64,000 bases of DNA, taken from positions 16,423,228 to 16,487,227 of the forward strand of contig OY997595.1 of the NCBI GenBank assembly GCA_963921825.1. The letters run 5' to 3'. How positions within the stretch are numbered: the first letter of the stretch is position 1; each line of letters begins with the position of its first letter. The DNA comes from Erodium maritimum. Lineage: Eukaryota > Streptophyta > Magnoliopsida > Geraniales > Geraniaceae. Both the position numbers and the translations under genes were made by a program. This document shows, in pieces, positions 10,590 to 21,858 of this stretch. The notes under the pieces are model-generated. The model worked only from the letters and a program-made list of their open reading frames with translations, did not search any database and was not told where the DNA came from.

Positions 10590-11640
10590 TTTGTTTGCGT
10601 CATATAGGCAAGCTAAAACTAAATTATAACGAAACTGACTATTACTGCTCAAGGTATTGTCTAAATATTGCATATTCTGTAGAGTACGACCGAACCTGTT
10701 GTCACCAGTTTCAAAAGGAAGCAGAGTTCTTCCTAAGTACCCCTCCCAAGACCAGTCTCTAGAGCACTGAATTCCTCTTATTCCTCCATGCCAAGCTGTT
10801 ATCTTTGTGCCCAGACAGGCCCGGAGTGTCGGGTTTCCAGCTAGTAGAGAGTTGGCCAACCACCAAGTTCTTCCAACCTGGGTCCATCGAGCGAGCCTAG
10901 GTGGCACCCCGAGGACTCACATCATTAGGTAGAGTAATCAGGATACCGGGTTGTGTGACGTTTGACGATCCCATCTATTGCATAAGGCTTGGCATGTGTG
11001 ATCCTTCTGGTACTCCAGCAGAGATGAGTCGAACCGTGGGGTGCCCACCACCTCCCGATCACACTCATTAACAATGTGTCCAATCAAACAACAATCAAAA
11101 CAAAACACTAGTAGTTTTGTATAAGTGAGTAAGGAACGAACCAGGTCAAAAAATTCTTGAAAACATAGTAGAAGTTGAAGGCGCAAAGGGTGCTCCACGA
11201 TGTGCCAGAACCGGACCTTCACCGTTTCTCCCCAATAGGTACCCCATTGGTCACACGGGACATCAACACACACCCCAACATCGAGCCAATCATCTCACTC
11301 GTGGTGCTGGTTCGTACCAAAGGAGGAAGAACATGTGCGTGTACCCATAATTTAAGCCGATCTAGGGCAGGGGGGCTCCCTAGCCATCAGATCCAAGTCT
11401 CCAAGAAAGAGGGGTCTCCCGTCGAAGCACCATGGTTCATTCCCTCGAACCCATTCACGGGCATCCTCCGTCTCAAAGTAGAACCCGGAGACTCTGGGGA
11501 AAATATCCTTGATCACCAATCCAGCAACTAATTTCCCCCACGCCTTGGTGATGCTCCAGAGGGGATTGGAGGCCACAATTTTCTCATCTCTACAAATTGT
11601 TGTTGGCGAGCTAGAACCGTAAGGCTCACCGGAGCATACA
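10590..11640 (-). pseudogene. LINE ORF1 / endonuclease remnant
   Basis: On the minus strand, 11576-11352 encodes a DUF4283-like segment (WGKLVAG, then SGFYFETEDAREWV and EPWCFDGRPLFL). This is followed at about 11273-10938 by a zinc-knuckle-like FCFDCCLIGHIVNEC, the usual ORF1 pair of plant L1-type LINEs that binds element RNA. Further down (10907-10524) a frame containing NRFGRTLQNMQYLDNTL resembles the DFNE-to-endonuclease region of such elements. Frames are broken and no reverse transcriptase core is left. Domain order supports a 3'-truncated or deleted LINE; the endonuclease part is the weakest match. Confidence 0.6.
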
Positions 11641-11650
11641 ATTCATTAGA

Positions 11651-11760
11651 CATGTGATCAGTTCATAACAATATGTAAATGATATGTGACCAATTCATAT
11701 GACATGTAAATGATAAGTGACTAATTCATAAAACCGTGTAAATGACATGCGACCAAAACA
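11651..11760. repeat. about 36-bp tandem repeat (three degenerate copies)
   Basis: Three imperfect copies of a unit built from ACATGTAAATGATA and GTGACCAATTCAT words lie head to tail, just right of the LINE ORF1 remnant. Confidence 0.6.
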
Positions 11761-12788
11761 TAAGGTCTTTCATTTAACCCTTTTAAACATAAGATAGGTT
11801 ACTGTTCATGACAAATATATAAGAGTGAGTTTCTACATTTAACCCTATCTTTTGCAGAAGAACATCCTCTAATTATTTTTCGTCTGCAAATTTGTCATCT
11901 TTAAACAGAAATCATTCATATGACAGTCACATGACATCAATTTTTCAAGGGGATTTTACAGCTCGTGTATACTTATTTTGTAATTTGTAATCATTACATT
12001 TATACCTTCATATGATTAGAATTAATGGCAAAAAAAAGTTAACTACATTAGTAGATTTACAAATGAAAAATAATATGAGTATTTTTTTTACAAAAATAAT
12101 AATTCGACTTTCATATTTACACATACGTATAATTTATCATAATTTCTTTAGATTATTCTTATAACATGTGTACCCAACATTTACTTAACCATACATAGTC
12201 TCCAAATGTATATAAACTTAAACAGCTTGCAAAAAAAAAAAACTTGTGAGGAAATAAAATATTAATGTTACATCAACACCACCAAATGTGAACATGCATC
12301 AGCAAAGGTCCCACAAACGTGTTTCACGAAACAGATTTTTCATTTTAGCAAGGTCAAGGGTTTATAAAAGAATCAGATCCATGATTAAACTTTTACAGGT
12401 GTATATTGTCGCATACAGCATAGTATCTCTCACACACGCAAATAAATATTTAAATTATAGACTGTGGACCTGATTTTGGGGAACCAGCGGTATGAACAAG
12501 ATCATGGGCCATATTAGCTTGTCCATTCTAAGCACATGTCCACGTTGAAAGACGTCGAAGAGGTAGGGTTCGACTTTAGAAAGTTTGGTATCTTACATCG
12601 TGAAGTACGTGCTAAAATTAACTAATAATCTGTCATCTAAACACAAATTTCATAAAATTATTTAATATAACAATATTTTGACCAATTTAAAACGACCTAG
12701 AGTATGTGTAACTGGGATGACATAATGATATATTTGCTGAATGCTTATCCATTGATAATTAAATTATCAAGGATCCTCAATTTTTCAT
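11761..12788. other. AT-rich intergenic sequence
   Basis: About 1 kb, strongly AT-rich, with no supported gene, RNA or transposon end. Confidence 0.45.
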
Positions 12789-13312
12789 TGTGATTTTTTT
12801 TTTGAAACGGTTAAACTATGAAAGTGCATTATTGCTACACATTCTCTAACGAACCATAGTTGCCCGAAGTGAATTGTTGACCTTCTAGCCTTAGTCTTGC
12901 CTTTAGACCTAGCCGCTATGGAGTTCCTACCTGCTATCGTCGTCCCCGCGCCGCCTGTAGCCGATGTCGAACTGGTCATCCCGTCTTCATTTGTCTCTTC
13001 GGGTCGCACGCCTGGTGCGGGGGTACGTATATATCGATGGGATTGGATCCTCATCCCTATCCCTCCGTCTTCTCCTCCCCTCACCTTCCCTCCCGCGGTC
13101 TGGCCGACGTCTAGCACGATCGTGTTGGGACCCCAAGCCTTCTCCCAGTCGATGTCGATTGAGTCTCCTGTCCCACCCCTGTCTCCGCCGCATGGTGCCC
13201 TAGGTCGGCCTACACTGGTGTGGGGGGCTCGGATGCCTTCCGACTCACGCCACGAGGTAATGCGGCTTCGGCCTAATCCTAACCCGTCTCCCCGGGCCCA
13301 TCACGACCTTGC
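12789..13312. mobile_element. LINE-like host sequence, left part (split by solo LTR 1)
   Basis: A T-run at 12790-12800 followed by GAAACGG mirrors the 3' tails of minus-strand LINEs in this window. From about 12897 a GC-rich proline-rich frame runs on the plus strand. The sequence stops at the TSD of solo LTR 1 and resumes at 17563. Two LINE pieces in opposite orientation may be joined here; the exact boundary was not resolved. Confidence 0.4.
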
Positions 13313-13590
13313 TGGCACGTCCCAAATCCGGTTTTGACCGGACTCGAGACGTGAACTAGGAATAATAAATAAATAATAAATAAAAAAATTTAATAATGCA
13401 ACCTCCGAGTAAAACATAATTTGAATCCAAAATTAAGAGTCAAACGCTCGTTCCAACAGAATAACGGAAAATATAGTTTGATATAAAAAGGCAGTACGTC
13501 TCTAATACATCAAATCACCTGAAACCTCAAGAAGCTCCCGAGCCCTGAGACTACCTCTAGGTCTACTCATCAATGAAACCTGTAAACAAG

Positions 13591-13622
13591 AAGGGGGTGA
13601 GCTTACGCTCAGTAGGAAAGAG
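13591..13622 (-). other. conserved LTR block with GAGC-GTAA-GCTC hairpin
   Basis: The block reads, on the minus strand, CCTACTGAGCGTAAGCTCACC. Equivalents occur in solo LTRs 2 (19682), 3 (22141), 4 (48648) and 5 (53098), although the rest of these LTRs has diverged strongly. Confidence 0.6.
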
Positions 13623-14859
13623 TAGTAGAGTAAAAAGAACTCCCGCTTTGACAATGAAAACCCGATTAGCATGATTAACAAAAAGATACCAATAATTAGC
13701 GATCAACAAGAATTACAATACTTAATAAAATAGTAAATCAAAGGAGATCAATGAAGAGGCAGTTTATTCTTCAATAAAAACAACTAAAGAGCACACAAGT
13801 AACGAAACATAGATAATTTAAACCGCAATACTCCGATCCACACACAGCCAATGTATCATATCGGAAAACCCCTCGGTACAGAGGAGACACATATCATCGG
13901 GACTCCCGGAAATGTCCCTAAGGGAACACATATCATCGGGACTCCCAGGAATGTCCCCAAAAGAACCATAAATCATCGGGGTGAAGCAAGATGTACTCTC
14001 GGAAATGCTCTCAAAGGAACACATACCCTCGGGGTGAAGCAAGATGTAAACAACCCCCCATCGGGATAAAAACCTCACGTCATACCGGAATTCCCATCGG
14101 CCTAGACGTCTTCCCGGAACACACCTCGGGGTAAACAACGTAATACAATATACCAGAATGCACCGTCGGTCTTCACGGAAATCCCTCGCGGCATAAACAT
14201 GACAACTAGTGCCAAAACACAATTGTGGGCCTAGGTACTACCCTACACCAGCATACCCCCTCGGTGTAGGTACCATACCGGAATACAACTCCTCTTGGAC
14301 ACACATCAAGAGAATAACACGCATTGTAAAGTCATAGTTCAACCACGGCTTAGCAAACCCAACAATCTTACCACAACACGTCACATAGAACTCATATTAT
14401 CAATCGCGCTTACCGGCATAACTTACCAACCACGTCCCATCGGTCTATCACTCACCCGATCATATCATTAGGTACAATCAATTCACATTCAAACATTCAC
14501 TCAATCAATCATGACACAGATCAATCATTCACATTACAATCATCATAATTCAACTAGTCTAGTGTGACTCTTATATTAACCTAAAGACGGAGCATGCACC
14601 AATACTAAGGACGAACAATCATCATTAAGTACATTCAACAAGCAATCCTAAGGCTCGACATGGCCATTCTACCAGCACGACAATTTCCCAAAGTATTGAA
14701 AGCAGTTAACTAGTGAATCACATCCTATATGCATACTAAGACTCATCCGATTATTATTGTAATTGAAAAGCGGTTATTCTAGTGAATCACATCCTACATG
14801 CAAACTAGGACCTTTCCGGTTATTATTATCCTATAGGCATACTATTAGCATTCTTTAAA

Positions 14860-16145
14860 GGGAAAATTTCAATTTAATAACCTGCCAAACTTTTATTTGC
14901 AATATAACACCCTAGCTTGTTTTTTTTTTTGCATTTTAACACCCTGGCAAACTTTTATTTTCAATTTCATACCTAACGTTAACTTTCCGTCCATTTTTGG
15001 ACGGAAAATGGTATTTTTTCAGTTAATACCTAAACTACCCCTTCTAATTCAAAACCCTATTTTTTTTCTTTTGACCTTCATCTCTGCATAACCTTGTTCT
15101 TCTCTCTCCACTCAGACCTGCATACCCTTGTTCTGTCTCTTCACATGTCCTTCATTGCCGTAGGAGCTTCGTCCCCGGTTGACTCCGTTCAAGGCATCCT
15201 CTCTTCACAACTCTGGTGGTCGTTTGTCTCGGTGTTGCTTCTGGATCTGTCTGAAGCATCGTCCCGTAAGTGCTTCGTCCCATTTTTTCCTCGTCTTGAG
15301 TTCTGTTCCTTGCCGGTCCGACGTTGTTGTAGCAGGAGTTGTAGAAGGAAACGCGTGAAGTTAAAAGAGTTGTATTTGGATGGATTTTAAGGATTGGGGG
15401 TATTTTGCAAAGATCTGAGATGGGATGCTGGGTTGGATAATTAGATTATGATTTTGAATTTTTTGGTTTCTCCGAGTTACTGATTTTGTATTATGTGGTT
15501 TTGCATATCAATTGGGGTTCATGGTAAATAATGAGTTAATCGGAGAAGATGACAAAGGGGAAGGTTTTGTGAATACGGGTTCTGAGATGGGAAGGTTTGA
15601 ATGATGACCAATTTTTGTTTTAGGAAAAATGGTTAGATTGAGTTTGAGAAAATGAGTTTGAGAAATGGTGAGATTGAAGAACAGAAACAAAAAAAATGAA
15701 AATTGAAAAACGAAAGAGAATTAAAAGATTTTTACTGTTGAAGATAAAACTTTTTTTTCAATATAAAACAGATTTTTATAAAAATAAAAACTGATTTTAA
15801 AATAAAACTGATTTTTTTAAAATAAAAACATATTTTTTATAGAAATAAAAATTGATTTTAGAAATAAATAAAAGACGTTGAAAATAAATAATAATAATAA
15901 AATAATTTAACAAAACTGAAAAAATGATTTTTTTTTAAACCAATGGCATGTGTGTGAAAATTTAATTGTTATTGAGGGGCATTTTAGACTTTTTACATTT
16001 TTTGGATGGGGAGTTGACGGAAAAGTAATGTTAGGTATGAAATTGAAAATAAAAGTTTGTCAGGGTGTTAAATTGCAAAAAAAAACAAGCTAGGATATTA
16101 TACTGAAAATAAATGTTTGCCAGGGTGCTAAAATGAAATTTTCCC
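14860..16145. mobile_element. Mutator-like element 1 (candidate Pack-MULE), 9-bp TSD
   Basis: TTCTTTAAA at 14851-14859 is repeated exactly at 16146-16154. The element begins GGGAAAATTTCA and ends with its reverse complement, and imperfect terminal inverted repeats extend for about 130 bp on each side. Long TIRs with a 9-bp duplication identify the Mutator superfamily. No transposase is present. A GC-richer block with coding-like texture (about 15080-15370) stands out from the AT-rich remainder and may be captured host sequence. It is nested inside solo LTR 1, so it is younger than that LTR. Confidence 0.88.
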
Positions 16146-16448
16146 TTCTTTAAATTAAGAGTGAAGTTTGGTACTCTTCCCTACCTTAAATTCTCCAATG
16201 CTTAAATACTCCTAGCAGCTGACGACCTGACTAGCTTCCTTCTCATCCTCTCACGCGGTCCCAACGGCCTCCTCCTCCGTCAAGCCTCGGTCCAAGGTCT
16301 TGGATCACAAATTAATGCTATAATTAATAACTAAACAAAAACGGTTTTAAAGTAAACTACATAAAAACCCTTAAAGGTGAAAACTTAGGCTAAAAGGTAA
16401 ATTGGGCCCAAACTAGGCCCAACTCGGACAGCCCACGGATCTGGAAAC

Positions 16449-16660
16449 CGACCCGGGCCGTGCCCCTCAGAGGCCCAGAACCAGACCCGGACCGTGCCGC
16501 TCAGAGGGCCGGTTTGGGATCCGGATCGTGTCGCTCAGAGGGCCGGTCTAGGACCCGTTCCGTGCCGCTCAGAGGGCCGGAATGGAGCCCGGACCGTGCT
16601 GCTCAGAGGGCCGACGCTGAGTCCGTTCTGCGTCGCTCGGAGGGCCGGAATCTGACCCTT
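16449..16660 (-). repeat. GC-rich minisatellite in solo LTR 1
   Basis: About six copies of a 36-37-bp unit containing CGTGCCGCTCAGAGGGCCGG. Arrays of different sequence but similar composition occupy the corresponding part of the other LTRs of this family. Confidence 0.8.
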
Positions 16661-17562
16661 TCTGTGCGAAAACCGAGCAGGTTCAGTCTTCTTCTTCCCC
16701 AGCTTCATTTCTACGAAAAACCACTTCAAAACCTCTATTTTCAACAACATCAAGCTCCAAAATCAGTCATCCAAACTCCCAAAACTCAACACCCTCAATG
16801 GGTTTTCTCCAAACATCAACAATCTTAAGAGAAACAATCAAAACTTCACTATTCTTCAACAAAAAGCATCATCTAACAACACTAATACAAAACCCAACAA
16901 TTTATAGCAAATTTCTTAGAAACCCACAACTCAATAGTGATTGAAAGAAGGATTTAAGAGTTCACTTACCTTTAGGATGATGAGATGATGAAGAATGGAA
17001 GGTTTTGGAGAGATTTTGATGAATAAATGGCTTCAAGTTCTTCCCTTTTCTTCCTTTCTTCTTCCTCAAGTCAAGAGCTTCTCCACTCTCTCTCCCCTTT
17101 GTGATTTTCGGCTGCAATGGTGAAGGAGGAGCTGAATTGTCATCAAATAAAGCCTTTAACCTATAGTTGAAATGACCAAAAGGGCCCTCTTTTCCTTCTT
17201 CTAATTTGGCACTTATGAGGGTATAATGGTCCATTTGCAACTATTTCTTCCCTTCCAAGCTAACATGGACAAGTGTCCTAGTGGGGACCACTTTGCCTCC
17301 AATAAAATCCAACGCTTAAATTAATTCGAATTTAGTCGATAAAAAGTCCCCGTTTGACCAAAAATTGACTTTTACAATATTACAGTCATTTGAAAGGAAA
17401 CGGCCCAATTAAGCTAACCATAACAACGACTAAGTTTTTTGGGCCCCGGAAAGGTCCCGAATGACTCCCGGAGTCATCGGTTGACTTTTCCAGCAAAAAG
17501 TCAACTTTTGCCAGGATTCACCGGTTCGACCGGGATCGACCGGAGGCGGTTCTTACACTTGC

Positions 17563-18820
17563 TCTAGTGACTGGGTTGACTGGGACACGGCATGGAGGCG
17601 CGCTTCCGCAAGATAGTCCTCATCGTTTCATGCAGGCGAGGATGATTAAGGACATGACAAAAACCTCGGCGTTCTCATCGGTCACATTGGTGAAATCCCG
17701 GTCTCAACGTCTGACTTGCGACCGTTATGAGGTGAGAAGGAGCACGGTGGAAGTCTCCTCCATGTTCGTCCGACGTGGCTGGACACAGAAGCGGAAAAGG
17801 GTTTGGATACCTTTCAAGGGAGCCGGCCCTGATGATGCCAATGGGGATGGGGGTTCTCTACCTCTGGCCTTAAGGATGGAGACACCGGGAACCACGACTT
17901 GGAGGAGAGCCTGGACTTCGGCGTTGACCCGATATCCTCAGAGTCATCTCCTGGCGTACCAACGAGGATTGTTGCGCTTCAACGCGGTAGGAGGGCCTCG
18001 CCAACGTATTAAACGTCCGGATGGGGTGCCACCGTGATCCTTTAAAGGAGCTGGCAGAGATGGTTATGCATTGGGTTGGGAGCGGGAGCCGCATGCCCCA
18101 ACCCTGGTGACAATGGACCCGATACCTACGGCTCGATCATCTCGAGGCATGGGGACCGGGGTAACAATGGACCCGGTACCTAACCCGGACCCCCGAGCCC
18201 TCACCTGAGATGCCGCCCAGGTGCCTACGATAGGCCTCCTTAGGTGGTCCTATACGAGAGCCCCGACTTTTATACATGGGAACATCCGGCGAGGGGCTGG
18301 TGGAGATCAGCTTTCGGCTGATTCAATTGTTGCCCTACAGTCGCGGGAGTGGGGCGGAAGTGGAGGTGGTGGTCGCGCCCACCCTAGAGCGGGTGCTGTA
18401 AAGGCCCCGGCGCCACTGGTTTAGAGAAGCGCAGCTGCTGATGGATGGGGAGGGATGGTGTCTGCGTTTGGTTGGCACATCGACCCACAAGCAGGGGGAT
18501 GCCCCCCTGGGGTGAATGAGGCATCAATAGAGCATCAGGGACTGGCCTCGGGAGGGGTCCCTAGATGATGCATTTCCTCCCACCACCACTACTACTGTTG
18601 AGGTCCTTCAGGTTCTCCGGTACCCCGTTCCCCCTCCCCGCCTTCTTTCTTTGCCCATGGGGCGTCAAAATATCATCCATGAAGGTTCTAGTACTAAAAA
18701 GGTCAGTGAACTAGTGTTCGCTCATACTGACCTTTCATGGTCGAGGAGCGAGTTCCTCGAGGCATTTCGATGTAATCGTTTTTAATGATTTATAAAGTTG
18801 CAATTTGTCGTTCAAAAAAA
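17563..18820 (+). mobile_element. LINE-like host sequence, right part, with poly-A end
   Basis: Continues the sequence interrupted by solo LTR 1. An ORF1-like frame (17567-18037) contains GLLRFNAVGGPRQR, matching GLLKFNPAIGPRPR of element B and GLLRYNPAIGPRP of element D. The 3' end (about 18760-18820) finishes TTTGTCGTTCAAAAAAA, a LINE-type A-tail. There is no reverse transcriptase. This copy is on the plus strand, whereas elements A, B and D are on the minus strand. Confidence 0.5.
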
Positions 18821-19396
18821 GAAAGTTCACTATTGTGAAACGTAAATCATACAAGGTAGGACATAACAACCATGGGTTCCAGATATTTTTCTTGGTTGAC
18901 CGTAGTCAGTCTGGTGCTCATGGACCCGTAGAAATAGTATGCTTTGGATTACGGACACTAACTCGAGACATCCCCTTACCGATATTTCGAGGGTACCAGA
19001 CCGGAAGTAAATAGTCCAACATACAAAAGGAACTAACCAAACCAAACTAAAATAGATAAAAACATAAAGCATGCCTGAAAAGGGTACTCCGAATGCGGCT
19101 TTCCCGAGACTTCCCAGCACCGGCAGTCCCGGGTCTGTGGTTATAGGCCCTAAAAGAGCCTTCCTACCCCTGCCAGGTCCTCTCATTGCTCAAACGGAGG
19201 TTGTGACACCTCCACATGTGGCTCCTGAACTTCCTCCTCGATCCTCGGGTGCATTCTCGTGGGTGAGACGTTGCCCGCTCCGCTTCAGCAAGTTCGCCAC
19301 ACTTCACCTTCATCGCCTTTGACCGCATGAGACCCATACCTCCAGGATGGCCCTGATGATCCTTTTGCATCCCTTGCATTTGGATCTATTCACCGT
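18821..19396 (-). mobile_element. LINE-derived element D, 3' part (split by solo LTR 2)
   Basis: The minus-strand frame at 19186-18830 contains GRGRKALLGPITTDPGLPVLGSLGKAA, closely matching the ORF1-like C-terminal segment of element B. The following 3' untranslated region shares the AAATATCTGGAACCCATGG block with elements B and F. Unlike those, the A-tail is missing: the end abuts the tail of the plus-strand LINE at 18820. The element resumes at 24742 beyond the solo LTRs. Confidence 0.6.
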
Positions 19397-20031
19397 GTGC
19401 CTATCACGCCCCAAATCCGGTTTTGACCGGACTCGAGACGTGAACTAAAATAATAATAAATAAAAGAAAACTTTTAAACGAAGTAAGTCTCCAATAACAG
19501 TTTAAACGATCAAATCTGACAATACAAGTCAACAGCTCGGAAACCAAGTAATAAAAATGTTTAGTAACAATAGGAGAATGCGTCTCTAGACCATACTAGA
19601 CTAAGACTCTCGCTAGCTCCCAAGCTCCGAGAATCCCGCTAGACCAAATCCCGCTCAAAACCTGTAGAATAGTAAAGTAGAGGGGTGAGTTTTCGCTCAG
19701 TAGGAAAAAGTAGTTAAGGGAGTGAGCTATCCGCTCACCACCACGGGTAACCGTCAAATTAGGGGATACTAGTAAAGCACAACAACTACGAATCGAACAG
19801 TAATCACAGTCACAACCATAAACATCCTCACTCAACCATACCTCGCATACTCACATCACTTACCCAACCACCACACTACGTGTATGAAAACAACCCTGCT
19901 CAACCTATAACAATTACACAAAGTTCACACTCAACCCACTTTTCAGAGAATCACTGAGTAACTACACACCGTAAGACAAACAATCACACAACAATAAAAG
20001 CACACATCATTAGAGAGCACACATCGATAAC

Positions 20032-20226
20032 CCATTTTACCGACACTTAGTCGGAAGGCAAGCGCAGCTTATCACGGAACCCGAGCACATTTTTACCGAC
20101 ACCTAGTCGGAAGGCAGGAGTACCTGAGCACATTTTTATCGACACCTAGTCGGAAGGCAGGCGTACCTTATCACGTAACCTGAGCACATTTTTACCGACA
20201 CTTAGTCGGAAGGCAGACGTACCTTA
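20032..20226. repeat. about 60-bp tandem repeat in solo LTR 2
   Basis: Four copies of a unit with core TTTTACCGACACCTAGTCGG, one of them shortened. The core contains the palindromic pair CCGAC/GTCGG. Related words occur at 62523-62550 and 62953-62975, suggesting related LTR sequence there. Confidence 0.8.
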
Positions 20227-21202
20227 TCACATAGCCCTATCATCGGGTACACATCATACCAACATATCATGTCACACATATCAAACCAACATAATACACC
20301 GAACATATCATACTATCCTATCATGCCAACACGTCATACCAACATATCATACCGGGACACACAACATCGGTCTAGATATCCTATACCGGAATCCTCCTTA
20401 GGTATATGTATCATACCGGAAGCCTCGGTCTAGATATCCTATATCGGAATCCTCCTTCGATATAGATATCGGACCGGTACACCATCCTTGGCCTAGACAT
20501 CCCAACAGAGTACACACGTACGGGGTCTCAAACACATCACAAGGTCAAAGTTCAACTAACAGCATACCAAACCAACAATTTTACCGAAACACATCACATC
20601 GGTCTATCAATCACCCGGTCATATCACAAGGCATTAGTTCACGTCACTCTAAAACATATCATGCTTGACACATCATACCCACATATCATACCGAGCACCC
20701 CATATCATGGACCTCAATCCAACAACGGGTAAACCACATATCAAGCATCACAAGTCATCAATCACAACAACACAGTCAACACGCATTCCTACGGGCCCAA
20801 ACAGGGACCCACATGTGATACTACAGCACAACAATTCCCAAACCTACGGGCACGACATGGCCCGCAAGTTATCCCTCATTACCCTCGTTCCTCACATCCT
20901 ACATGCAATTCTACAATTATAGTAAGTATTCACAACCTATATGCATACTAGTAACTTTCCGCAATTAAACCGGTATTCGCTACTTTCCCCTACCTCGATC
21001 GTTATCCAAACGCTTAGTCAACTCGAGACGTCTAGTAGCCTCCTCCGCCATGCTCGGGTCCAACGTCTAAGATCACAAAGCAATCCGAGAATTAATGCTA
21101 ATTTAAATGCGGTTTAACGAGAAAAACAACCGAATTACTCCCGGAAATCAAAACATGGACCGAAGGGAAATTGGGCCAGAACGAGTCCCATTCTGGGCGG
21201 CC

Positions 21203-21310
21203 CACAGGCCCGGCCCGTTCGGCACACCGGCCCGGTACCTGGCCCGGTCCGTGCGCCACTCTGGTCCGGTATCAGGCCCGGTCCGTGCGGCATTCCGTGC
21301 CATTCTAGGC
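21203..21310 (-). repeat. GC-rich minisatellite in solo LTR 2
   Basis: Degenerate repeats of GGCCCGGTCCGTGCG words, in the same relative location as the arrays of the other LTRs of the family. Confidence 0.6.
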
Positions 21311-21858
21311 AGACACCTTCTTCCTCCCTCAACTTCGTTTCCCCGAATTTTCCACCTCCAAACTCCATTGATGACCTCCCAAACCTCCAAAACAGACCCA
21401 ATAACTTCAACACTTCAATACCCAAGTTGGGTCTCCTCAAAAACAACCAAACCTACAAGATTTCTATCAAAACCTTCACCTTTCTTCACAAAACCATCAT
21501 CTAAACCATGATAATCTTAAACCCAAACTACTTCAAGCTTTTCTCTGTCAAACCCATAACTCAATTTCAACAAAAACGAATTTGGTTTGAAGTTTTACCT
21601 TAGGAATGGAGAAAGGAAGAAGACAATGATATTTTTGACAAGCTTTGAGGTGAAACCAAGTAAAAACTCTCCATTTTCTCCTTTCTTATTCTTCAAGCTT
21701 CAATGGTGTCCCCCCCTCTCTCTCCTCTCTTGGTAATTTTGGCCAACACTAGCAATTGGGCTGAAATATGCTCTCTCTTGTCCCTATAACCTACTTGAGA
21801 ATGGACCAAAATGCCCCTAGCTCCCTTCCTTCACTTTTGGCACAAACAAGGGAAAATG

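Larger units (their letters stand above)
13313..17557 (-). mobile_element. solo LTR 1 (Ty3/gypsy-type family), TSD CTTGC
   Basis: The left end resembles the family consensus TGTCACGCCCC, with two substitutions, and the right end is GGCGGTTCTTACA. Read on the minus strand it is therefore a TG...CA LTR. CTTGC at 13308-13312 is repeated exactly at 17558-17562. No internal region, primer-binding site or coding domain lies inside, so it is a solo LTR left by LTR-LTR recombination. It is 4245 bp with a nested Mutator-like element and about 2.95 kb without it. Family membership in the Tekay/Del class is inferred from the similar TGTAA start next to a chromovirus polypurine tract at 61680. Confidence 0.85.

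Noticed and set aside
15094-15390. 98-codon frame inside Mutator-like element 1
   Set aside because: Not accepted as a gene because no domain or start context supports it. It is kept only as a possible captured fragment.
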